Of a stretch of DNA of 5,729 nt, positions 1-5,729 are shown in pieces (the stretch's first letter is position 1; every line of letters begins with the position of its first letter). The stretch covers positions 1-5,729 of the forward strand of contig JAGVIM010000236.1 of assembly GCA_020056045.1 (NCBI GenBank), given 5' to 3'. Source of the stretch: Nanobdellota archaeon (lineage in GTDB: Archaea > Nanobdellota > Nanobdellia > Pacearchaeales > GW2011-AR1). The notes under the pieces are model-generated. The model was not told the origin of the DNA. It searched no databases and worked only from the letters and a program-made list of their open reading frames with translations. Position numbers and translations under genes: made by a program.

Positions 1-540
1 AATACTAATATTTGGAATTGCACAGATACAACCTTTGGTTGTATTTATATTAGTTCAACATCACAAAACAACACATTTACAGGAGGATTAATTAATTTAT
101 CTTCAGGTAATTTGATCTATTTTTCTTCCGGGTCTAATAATATATTCAAGGATTTAACTTTAATCGGAGCAACAAGGAATGATACTTACTTATTCCAAAC
201 TTCAACTAATAACTCTTTTGTTAATGTAAGTTATAATCTTTCAAAAGAATATGTTGAAACTGGAAGTTCTCTTACTCGAAAATGGTATTACAGAACTTAT
301 GTTAATGACTCCTCTGGAAATAATGTTTCAGGGGCTAATGTTAGTGCGTATAATATTTCAAATGTAGTTGAATTTAGAGATATTACAAATTCTTCTGGTT
401 GGACAAGTATTAATTATATTACTGAATATCTTAATAATGGGACAAATATAATTTATTCAATACCTCATGTTCTTTATGCAAGTAAACCCGGAGTAGGTGT
501 TGGAAGTAAGACTCTGAATGTGAGTTCTAGTTTAAATGTT
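1..540 (+). repeat. Repeat unit 1 (5' truncated): beta-helix end plus transthyretin-like domain
   Basis: Residues 1-180 are the last part of a repeat unit. Residues 7-80 align with 877-950 of unit 3: same length, a CX6C pair at 7/14 and 877/884, and a shared SNNIFKD motif, with two compensating one-residue gaps. Residues 81-147 form the transthyretin-like (carboxypeptidase-regulatory-like) domain with motifs KWYYRTYVND, GANVSA and TNSSGW. It aligns without gaps to 589-655 (52/67 identical) and 951-1017 (37/67 identical), counted by hand. The start of this unit lies upstream of the window. Confidence 0.88.
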
Positions 541-3500
541 TTAAATGATACAATTACTATTGGTAATACTCTTAGTTCTTGTATTAAAATAAATTCTCCT
601 GGAATTTATACTATGGCTGGAAATATTGCAGGTTCTCAAATTCCTTCTACAGGATGTTTTAATATAACTGCCTCTGATGTTGTATTTGATTGTAATCATT
701 ATTATATTTTAAATGCAAGTGTTAATGCCCATGGAATTTATGCTGGTTCTGAAAACTATCTTACAAATGTTACTGTTAAAAATTGTAATGTTACTATGAG
801 TTCAAATGGTTATGGAATATGGTATAATAATATTAATAACTCTTTTATTTTTAACAATACTGTAAATTCAAATTTATGGGGTATTTATCTTACTAATAGT
901 TCAAATAATTCTTTAATAAATAACAGAGGGGGTCAAAATTATTTAGCCCTTATTTTAGTTTCTAGTTCAAATAATAATATTAGTTATAATAATTTTACTG
1001 GCCAGAATTATATTAATCTTGGTTCTGAACTTTATTATACTGGGCATGGAATTGGAATTTCTGGAGGTAGTAAGAATTCTATTACTTCTAATAATCTAAG
1101 TGAAGATGGATATGGGGTTGAACTTTCTTCTTCAACTGAAAATAATATAACTGATAATCTTGTAAATGCAGGCGCCTATGGAATTGTTCTAACGAATAGC
1201 AGTTCTAATCTTGTTTTAAGAAATACTGCAAATTATAATTATGTTTTTGGAATTATTTTACAATTAAATTCTAGTAAGAATCTTATTGAGAATAATACTG
1301 CTTGTTACAGTTTTGAACCTTGGTCGTTTAATGGAGTTCAAAGAGGTAATGGAATTACTATTTCCTCATCAAATTATAATAATATTACTAATAATAATGC
1401 AAGTTCTAATTTTAGAATAGGAGCTTATATAATTTATTCTAATAATAGTTTTTTTGTTAATAATAATATGAGTTTAAATAGAAATGGAGTTGAAATTGAT
1501 TATAGTAATTATAACTTTATTTATGGGGGATATCTCCTTGATAATCAGGATGATGGAATAACTTTGTATGCACATGGGAATAATTTTCTTCAGGGTATCT
1601 TTATGAATACTTCTTCAGATATCAGTGGGGATGGTGCTGTATGGATATTTAATTCTTCAAATAATTATTTTTCAGATATGTTTTTAGATAATAATGGAAC
1701 TATAGTCTCAGGACTTTATTCAAGTTCAACTAATAACACTTTTGTTAATGTAAGTTATAATAATTCCAAAGAATATGTTGAAACTGGAAGTTCTTTTACT
1801 CAAAAATGGTATTATAAAACTTATGTTAATGATACAAGTGGAAACGCTGTTAATGGTGCAAATGTAAGTGCCCATAATTCTTCAAATGTTATTGAATTTA
1901 GTAATCTTACTAATTCTTCTGGTTGGACAAATATTAATTATATTACTGATTATGTAAATAATGGAGATACTATAACTGGAATTAATAGGAGCTATCCAAA
2001 TAATTATACAATTTTTGCAAAAAAGAATGGTGTTGGTATTGGATCTAAATTATTTAATTTAAGTTCTTTTAATACAAATGTTTTGAATGATACAATTACT
2101 ATTGATAATAATCTAAGTTTTTGTCAGGTTATTGATATTCGGGGAAGTTATAGGATGACTAAAAATTTATTAGGTTCTCAAATTCCTGCTGCAGGATGTT
2201 TTAATATTACTACTAGTAATGTTAGTCTTGATTGTGATAGATATTATATAAGAAATGTTACTCTGCAGTCACCAGGGATTTATGCAGGTTCTGAAAGTGG
2301 ACTTAGAAATATTACTGTTAAAAATTGCAATGTGACAATGAACCTTACTTTTTTTGGTAATTCTTTTGGTATTTGGTTTCATTTTGTTAATAATTCCCTG
2401 ATTACTAATAATCTAGTAAGCTCTAATCTTTATGGAATCTTACTTACAAATAGTTCTAGAAATTTGGTAATTAATAATACTGCATATTCAAATGCTCATT
2501 ATGGTATTATGGCTAGATTTAATTCTACTAATAATAATATTAGTTCAAATAATTTTTCTTCAAATGGATATGGTGTTGGTGTTTCTTCTAGTAGTTATAA
2601 TAATTTTACTAACAATTTTATTGATGGATGTTCAACTGTAAGTCTTGGTTGCGTGCATTTTTCTTATGCTTCAAATAATTTTTATTCAGGAGGGACTATT
2701 AATAACAGCGGCTATGCTCTTATTTATTTAGCCTCTTCTTCAAATAATATTTTTAAGGATGTTGAGTTATTTGGATCAATAATTCTAAATGATACTCGTT
2801 TGACTTCAAGTTCAATAAATAATACATTTTTGAATGTTTCTTATAATTCATCTAGAGAATCTGTTATTTCTGGAAGTTCTTTAGTTAGGCAATGGTATTA
2901 TCAGGCTTATGTTAATTATACTTCAGGAAGTCCTGTTGGAAATGCAAATGTTTCTGCCTTAAATTCTTCACTTGCTAAGGTTTTTGATACATATACAAAT
3001 TCAAGTGGCTTTATACCAATACAAGCACTTACAGAATATGTAAATAATGGAGATTCTGTAAACTATATGATACATTGGATAAATGCATCAAACTTTACTG
3101 ATAATGATGCACATTATTATAATGTAAGTGCTCACTCTGGAAATTATTTTGAAGATTTTTTTACCTTGAATGATACTTCTTTTCCTATGTTTGATACTAT
3201 TGTTAATGAGAGTTATGTTTGTGAAGGAAGTTATTTGTCTTTACTTTTTAATGTAAATGAGGCTGATTGGGATATTCCAACTGCAACAATTTCTCCTCAA
3301 AATCCATTTTATATTAGACTTTATAATAATGTCAATATGACTACAAATCAATATGAAATTTATTCTGGAATACTTTCTAAAGCAAATGCTGGTGGAGTAA
3401 ACTTTGGATCTAAAACATATAATGAAACAATAAGTGTGATGGATGAAGTAAATACAAATGTTACTACAATAAACATTACTGTTATTGAAATAAATAATGC

Positions 3501-4545
3501 TCCTGCTATTGAAAGTATAGGTACTCAAACAATTGTTGAAGGTGGGGTGTTTTATCATGCGGTTCTTATTAATGATACAGAAAATGGAAATCAAAGTAGT
3601 CAGAATTTAAGTTTGAATATTAGTTTTACTGATTCAAATGGCAATCTTACTGCTCTTACAAATATTTCAAGAACAGGTGTAATTAATTTTACAACAAATG
3701 CAAGCATAAGGGGAGATTATACTGTTACTATTTGTGCTGTTGATAAAGGACTTAGAAATCCTCATGAAAATATTAGTTTATGTGGGCAAAATGCAAGTAG
3801 TATTAATCAAACAACTTGTGGATCATTCTTACTTAAAATAACCGAGCTTGGAACAGAAGATAATGGTGGAAATACTGGAGGAGGTTCTGGTGGAGGTGGA
3901 GGAGGAACAGGAGGAAAGGATACAGGTGAAAAAGGTAGTGGTGGAGAGGAAGGAGATGAATATAATCCAGTTGATGTTTCAATAAATTATGAACAGAATA
4001 ATCCTTTATTAGAATGTGGAAATTGGAGTAAATGTAATGCTGTTTATGGATTTAAAGAAATTATGGATAATATTGTTTTATTTAAGGGAGAAAGAACAAG
4101 GGAATGTTTACATCTTGATACAAAAGTCTATGAAACTCAGAGGACAGCTTGTAATTCAAAGATGAATGTAACTCTGAAAAAGAGTAATGATTGTTCTCAG
4201 GAAAATGTGGATGTCTTGGATGAAACTAATCAAATAATTTCAAGATTACAATTATTAAAAGGAACAAAAGATAAATTAAATATACAATTCTTTTTAGATA
4301 AAAATGCCTATTGTCCTTATTGTTATAATAGTATAAAGGATTATGATGAAAAAAGTGTTGATTGTGGGGGAAGCTGTGCTCCTTGTTATGAAAAAGCAAA
4401 GTCTTATGGGGAATTATGGAAGTTTGTTTTGTTCTTTTCACTTGTATTTGTGCTTATATTATTGAATGTAACTGTTTTACTTGTTGTAAGATATTTTATG
4501 TTAAAATCAGAATTAAATATGCTTGAAAGAAAATTAGGGGGATAA
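1..4545 (+). CDS. Giant Asn-rich surface protein: repeated beta-helix and transthyretin-like units, C-terminal membrane anchor (5' partial)
   Basis: Frame 1 is open from base 1 to TAA at 4543-4545, giving 1514 visible residues, numbered here from base 1. The start and any signal peptide lie upstream: residues 1-80 match the end of a later repeat unit, so the TTG at 112 is internal. Seen in order: tail of unit 1 (1-180), unit 2 (181-694), unit 3 (695-1055), two cadherin-like domains (about 1062-1281), Gly-rich linker (1287-1320), Cys-rich stalk (1339-1462), transmembrane helix (about 1475-1496) and basic tail to 1514. Beta-helix rungs have the NosD/CASH form (GIxLTNSS-NNxIxNN), mostly 22-23 residues apart. 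Sequons are dense: 10 in residues 38-152. The helix followed by Arg and a short charged tail implies C-terminus inside. I infer a glycosylated envelope or adhesion protein. No catalytic site is visible, so NosD copper-insertion activity or lyase activity should not be assumed. A second membrane-protein gene starts 23 bases downstream. Confidence 0.93.
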   Translation, partial: NTNIWNCTDTTFGCIYISSTSQNNTFTGGLINLSSGNLIYFSSGSNNIFKDLTLIGATRNDTYLFQTSTNNSFVNVSYNLSKEYVETGSSLTRKWYYRTYVNDSSGNNVSGANVSAYNISNVVEFRDITNSSGWTSINYITEYLNNGTNIIYSIPHVLYASKPGVGVGSKTLNVSSSLNVLNDTITIGNTLSSCIKINSPGIYTMAGNIAGSQIPSTGCFNITASDVVFDCNHYYILNASVNAHGIYAGSENYLTNVTVKNCNVTMSSNGYGIWYNNINNSFIFNNTVNSNLWGIYLTNSSNNSLINNRGGQNYLALILVSSSNNNISYNNFTGQNYINLGSELYYTGHGIGISGGSKNSITSNNLSEDGYGVELSSSTENNITDNLVNAGAYGIVLTNSSSNLVLRNTANYNYVFGIILQLNSSKNLIENNTACYSFEPWSFNGVQRGNGITISSSNYNNITNNNASSNFRIGAYIIYSNNSFFVNNNMSLNRNGVEIDYSNYNFIYGGYLLDNQDDGITLYAHGNNFLQGIFMNTSSDISGDGAVWIFNSSNNYFSDMFLDNNGTIVSGLYSSSTNNTFVNVSYNNSKEYVETGSSFTQKWYYKTYVNDTSGNAVNGANVSAHNSSNVIEFSNLTNSSGWTNINYITDYVNNGDTITGINRSYPNNYTIFAKKNGVGIGSKLFNLSSFNTNVLNDTITIDNNLSFCQVIDIRGSYRMTKNLLGSQIPAAGCFNITTSNVSLDCDRYYIRNVTLQSPGIYAGSESGLRNITVKNCNVTMNLTFFGNSFGIWFHFVNNSLITNNLVSSNLYGILLTNSSRNLVINNTAYSNAHYGIMARFNSTNNNISSNNFSSNGYGVGVSSSSYNNFTNNFIDGCSTVSLGCVHFSYASNNFYSGGTINNSGYALIYLASSSNNIFKDVELFGSIILNDTRLTSSSINNTFLNVSYNSSRESVISGSSLVRQWYYQAYVNYTSGSPVGNANVSALNSSLAKVFDTYTNSSGFIPIQALTEYVNNGDSVNYMIHWINASNFTDNDAHYYNVSAHSGNYFEDFFTLNDTSFPMFDTIVNESYVCEGSYLSLLFNVNEADWDIPTATISPQNPFYIRLYNNVNMTTNQYEIYSGILSKANAGGVNFGSKTYNETISVMDEVNTNVTTINITVIEINNAPAIESIGTQTIVEGGVFYHAVLINDTENGNQSSQNLSLNISFTDSNGNLTALTNISRTGVINFTTNASIRGDYTVTICAVDKGLRNPHENISLCGQNASSINQTTCGSFLLKITELGTEDNGGNTGGGSGGGGGGTGGKDTGEKGSGGEEGDEYNPVDVSINYEQNNPLLECGNWSKCNAVYGFKEIMDNIVLFKGERTRECLHLDTKVYETQRTACNSKMNVTLKKSNDCSQENVDVLDETNQIISRLQLLKGTKDKLNIQFFLDKNAYCPYCYNSIKDYDEKSVDCGGSCAPCYEKAKSYGELWKFVLFFSLVFVLILLNVTVLLVVRYFMLKSELNMLERKLGG
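541..2082 (+). repeat. Repeat unit 2 (complete, 514 residues): four-Cys cap, about 12 beta-helix rungs, transthyretin-like domain
   Basis: The unit starts at the LNDTITI motif (residue 181) and ends before the same motif at 695. The cap carries Cys 194, 219, 231 and 262 and the motifs GSQIP and GCFNIT. Rungs follow with their Gly-Ile/Val positions at about 272, 294, 316, 350, 372, 394, 417, 451, 474, 496 and 519, then an Ala-Val at 546. Most steps are 22-23 residues, as in NosD-type right-handed parallel beta-helices. Two steps of about 34 (316-350 and 417-451) imply inserted loops. The transthyretin-like domain covers about 589-690. Unlike units 1 and 3, no CX6C pair is present at the helix end. 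Confidence 0.88.
2083..3165 (+). repeat. Repeat unit 3 (complete but shorter, 361 residues): four-Cys cap, about 6 rungs, transthyretin-like domain
   Basis: The unit runs from LNDTITI at residue 695 to the next LNDT at 1056. Cap cysteines 708, 733, 745 and 776 have exactly the unit 2 spacing (25, 12, 31). Cap residues 708-780 align ungapped with 194-266, 43/73 identical by hand count. Rung Gly positions at 790, 812, 835 and 858 are 22-23 apart, followed by a CX6C rung (877/884) and a last rung near 906. The unit is 153 residues shorter than unit 2, and all of the loss is in the helix, equal to about six rungs. Its transthyretin-like domain (951 to about 1050) is the most diverged of the three. 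Confidence 0.87.
3184..3843 (+). other. Two cadherin-like / Ig-fold domains between the repeats and the linker
   Basis: Domain one, about residues 1062-1163, contains a VCEGSYLSLLFNV strand and closes with TTINITVIEINNAP. Domain two, about 1166-1281, has the classic layout NNAPAIESIGTQTIVEGG, then VLINDTENG, SRTGVINFTTNASIRGDYTV and CAVDKG. This is the pattern of cadherin-like or He_PIG-type Ig-fold domains common in bacterial and archaeal surface proteins. Cys 1245, 1261 and 1273 in domain two could form disulfides. The domains probably act as a rigid spacer between the beta-helices and the membrane stalk. The family call is from motif memory; the second domain is firmer than the first. Confidence 0.65.
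3859..3960 (+). other. Gly-rich, acidic flexible linker in the surface protein
   Basis: Residues 1287-1320 are largely Gly with Thr, Ser, Lys and Glu/Asp, including GGGSGGGGGGTGG and GSGGEEGDE. It separates the folded ectodomain from the Cys-rich stalk. Such a stretch is expected to be disordered and is the only long non-Asn low-complexity stretch in this protein. It could be a hinge or a protease-accessible site; that is inference. Confidence 0.85.
4015..4386 (+). other. Cys-rich membrane-proximal stalk: thrombospondin-1-like motif and DCGGSCxPC motif
   Basis: Residues 1339-1384 show CGNWSKC, then GERTREC (Cys 1369) and QRTAC (Cys 1384), resembling the WSxC and RxRxC elements of thrombospondin type 1 repeats. 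After Cys 1398 and a short linking segment, residues 1438-1462 read CPYC, a YDEKSVDCGGSC motif and CAPC (Cys 1438, 1441, 1455, 1459, 1462). This matches the CxxGxxDxDExxVDCGGxCxPC pattern found just outside the membrane anchor in many archaeal and bacterial surface proteins. The cysteines are probably disulfide bonded. Metal binding is a less likely alternative. Confidence 0.7.
4423..4488 (+). other. Transmembrane anchor of the surface protein
   Basis: Residues about 1475-1496 are an uninterrupted hydrophobic stretch (FVLFFSLVFVLILL, then VTVLLVV) preceded by a Trp-Lys pair and followed by Arg-Tyr. The final 18 residues contain Lys/Arg and Leu/Met at near-heptad spacing, suggesting a short amphipathic cytoplasmic helix. 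Positive charge after the helix predicts C-terminus inside. There is no sign of an archaeosortase PGF-type tail, so anchoring is by a retained helix. Confidence 0.88.
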
Positions 4546-4568
4546 AAAGATTAAAATATAAAATAAAG
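4546..4568 (+). other. 23-base intergenic spacer, probable operon junction
   Basis: The gap between the two genes contains two G, no C and otherwise only A and T. There is no T-run terminator and no GGAGG/GGTG-like ribosome binding site within 5-12 bases of the ATG at 4569. The purine run AGGGGGA at 4536-4542 lies too far upstream to set the start. I infer co-transcription, with translation of the second gene by reinitiation or an SD-independent route. Confidence 0.6.
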
Positions 4569-5729
4569 ATGGTTTATAAAAGATATATAAAAAAAGATGG
4601 GAAATTGTTTGGACCTTATTACTATGAAAGCTATAGGGATGAGAAAGGAATAACAAGAACAAGGTTTATTTCTGGGCCTAAAAAGATTGATAAGACTAGA
4701 GGATTTAGTGAAAGAATAAATGGAATAAAGAGTTCTAAATTGCTTTTAATTTTAGGGATTATTCTAGTGGTTACAGCACTTCTTTTTGTTGGTAATTTAA
4801 GCTATGGTGGAAGAACAACAGGAAGAGTTATTGATGCAAGTTTAAATGATACAGAAGTATTAAGGGCAGAACAAATTGCTGATAATAATCTAGAGAGTAA
4901 TGTTGATGTTAGAGATGCTGTTGATTTAAGTATTAAGGAAGTTCTTAGGGAGAATAATAAAATAATGGAGTTTGATACTCCTGAAGGAAAAATAGAATTA
5001 AATTTTGATTTAATGAACTATTCTTCTTGGGAGCAAGCAAGCTCTACTTTGCAAGTAGAGAATTCCAAAATAGATGAAAATTCAAGTATTGCACAAAGCT
5101 CAGTTGTTGCAGAGGATTTTAACATAACTGTAAATAGTTCAAAAGAAAGGTACAAATGGGGATATAATGTTAAGTTAAATGATTTGAATTTTATGGCTAG
5201 AATTGATGTTAGAACAAATCAAACTATTTCTGTTATTGATAATCAAACATTAAGAATTGGAAGAGCTTATTTAAGCTTTGCAGATCTTGCAAAGCAAGGT
5301 TATATTTTGAATATAAATGAGCCAATTGTAATTAATAGAACTATAATTGTTGTTAATGAGACAAATCTGACAATTGCAAATTTGACAATTGAAAATGTTA
5401 CAGAGTTAAATATTACTAATTTTACAATTGGTAATCAGACTGAAACTAATGTTAGTATAAATATTACTAATGAGACTCAAATTGTTGTTAATAATACTGA
5501 AATAATTGTTAATGATACAATAATAATTAATGAGAGTTTAGGGGAAAATCAGAGTGTTGTAAATACAATAATAGTTAATGAGACAATTGTAAATGAAACA
5601 AATGAAGTTGTTAATGATAGTGAAAATATAGTTAATGAGAGTCAAAGTGAAGAAATAGTTGCTAATAATAATCAAAGTAATGTTCAAGAGCAAGAAACAA
5701 TTGAACAGCCTCTAGAACAGCAAACTCCT
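4569..5729 (+). CDS. N-terminally anchored membrane protein with GPYYYESYRDE motif and sequon-rich extracellular tail (3' partial)
   Basis: The frame is open from ATG at 4569 to the window end (387 codons). An in-frame TGA at 4524-4526 lies upstream and no ATG, GTG or TTG falls between, so ATG 4569 is the only possible standard start. Residues 1-57 are strongly basic and carry KRYIKKDGKLFGPYYYESYR, then DEKG and RTRFI, predicted as a short beta-meander. Residues about 58-77 are one transmembrane helix. The basic residues before it place the N-terminus inside. Residues about 78-250 form an ectodomain with helical, acidic 90-130 and a likely globular segment at 195-250 (motifs YKWGYNVKLNDLNF and GRAYLSFADLAKQGY). 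From 256 to 370 is a sequon-rich tail, then a Gln/Glu-rich stretch to the edge. All Arg codons are AGA/AGG. I do not recognise a named family. From memory, similar GPYYYESYRD N-termini followed by one helix occur in DPANN archaeal surface proteins. A cell-envelope role is inferred from topology and the neighbouring gene. Confidence 0.9.
   Translation, partial: MVYKRYIKKDGKLFGPYYYESYRDEKGITRTRFISGPKKIDKTRGFSERINGIKSSKLLLILGIILVVTALLFVGNLSYGGRTTGRVIDASLNDTEVLRAEQIADNNLESNVDVRDAVDLSIKEVLRENNKIMEFDTPEGKIELNFDLMNYSSWEQASSTLQVENSKIDENSSIAQSSVVAEDFNITVNSSKERYKWGYNVKLNDLNFMARIDVRTNQTISVIDNQTLRIGRAYLSFADLAKQGYILNINEPIVINRTIIVVNETNLTIANLTIENVTELNITNFTIGNQTETNVSINITNETQIVVNNTEIIVNDTIIINESLGENQSVVNTIIVNETIVNETNEVVNDSENIVNESQSEEIVANNNQSNVQEQETIEQPLEQQTP
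4740..4799 (+). other. N-terminal transmembrane helix of the second protein
   Basis: Residues about 58-77 are LLLILGIILVVTALLFVGNL, bounded by 16 Lys/Arg within residues 1-57 and followed by polar, sequon-containing sequence. This gives a type II (N-in, C-out) or uncleaved signal-anchor topology. A TTGRV motif follows shortly after the helix. I see no clear signal-peptidase site, though cleavage cannot be excluded. Confidence 0.85.
5334..5679 (+). repeat. Degenerate NxT/NxS micro-repeat tail in the second protein
   Basis: Residues 256-370 (115 residues) contain 20 Asn-X-Ser/Thr sequons by hand count. They alternate with Ile/Val pairs in a loose (I/V)(I/V)VN(E/D)T pattern, for example IIVVNET, IVNETN, IIVNDT and IVNES. 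At DNA level the words gttaatgag and aatgatac recur imperfectly, as expected for repeat expansion. If N-glycosylated it would be a densely sugar-coated stalk. The alternating hydrophobic pattern could also form beta-strands. Confidence 0.85.

Noticed and set aside
841..1560. Regular 66-69 base periodicity resembling a CRISPR-type array
   Set aside because: The period equals 22-23 codons in an open frame, and it is the amino acids (GIxLTNSS-NNxIxNN) that are conserved rather than the DNA. These are beta-helix rungs.
541..3165. Enzymatic NosD, pectate-lyase or glycosidase function for the beta-helix units
   Set aside because: Only structural rung motifs are visible. No conserved acidic or basic catalytic cluster repeats between units, so I call the units structural or binding modules.
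3241..3594. 117-codon open frame on the minus strand
   Set aside because: It lies wholly antisense inside the cadherin-like region of the surface protein. The translation is rich in Ile, Asn, Ser and Cys with no recognisable domain, as expected from the reverse of AT-rich coding DNA.
4226..4441. 71-codon open frame on the minus strand
   Set aside because: It is antisense to the Cys-rich stalk. Its His/Lys/Asn/Phe-rich translation has no domain character, while the plus-strand frame there encodes clear motifs.
4551..4564. TATA-like ttaaaatataaaat before the second gene
   Set aside because: It ends only 4 bases before the ATG. An archaeal TATA box sits about 26-30 bases upstream of the transcript start, so it cannot drive a transcript containing this start. 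The spacer is simply A/T.
5042..5060. Perfect 8-base inverted repeat with a 3-base loop (ctctactt/aagtagag)
   Set aside because: It lies inside the second coding sequence, has no T-run after it, and one such hairpin is expected by chance in an AT-rich window of this size.

Overview
The window is AT-rich (G+C 13/60 at 541-600 and 17/60 at 4981-5040, counted by hand) and carries two same-strand protein-coding genes, both incomplete at the window edges. There is almost no non-coding DNA. I see no RNA gene, transposon, CRISPR array or terminator. Both proteins look extracytoplasmic and membrane anchored, are very rich in Asn-X-Ser/Thr sequons, and mostly use AGA/AGG for arginine. NosD-type beta-helix rungs, transthyretin-like and cadherin-like domains, a thrombospondin-like Cys motif and a DCGGSCxPC stalk motif together suggest an archaeon. 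A low-GC DPANN lineage (Woesearchaeota/Pacearchaeota type) is my best guess. A low-GC methanogen such as Methanobrevibacter or Methanosphaera is the main alternative. This placement is inference.

Region 1-4545 is the 3' part of a giant surface-protein gene. The reading frame is open to base 1, and the first 180 residues are the tail of a repeat unit that appears twice more. The apparent TTG start at 112 is therefore not the true start. Order of parts: partial unit 1 (1-540), full unit 2 (541-2082), shorter unit 3 (2083-3165), two cadherin-like domains (about 3184-3843), a Gly-rich linker (3859-3960), a Cys-rich stalk (4015-4386), one transmembrane helix (4423-4488) and a short charged tail. 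Each full unit is a parallel beta-helix with a four-Cys cap followed by a transthyretin-like domain ending in LNDT.

Region 4546-4568 is a 23-base gap with two G and no C. It shows no Shine-Dalgarno sequence and no terminator. Region 4569-5729 is a second gene open at the 3' edge (387 codons seen). It encodes a basic N-terminal segment with a GPYYYESYRDE motif, one transmembrane helix, a roughly 170-residue ectodomain, and a low-complexity tail with 20 sequons in 115 residues.

The two proteins probably sit in the same membrane with opposite topology: the first C-terminus inside, the second N-terminus inside. Their tight spacing suggests co-transcription. A shared role in the cell envelope, adhesion or host contact is plausible, but the sequence does not prove it.
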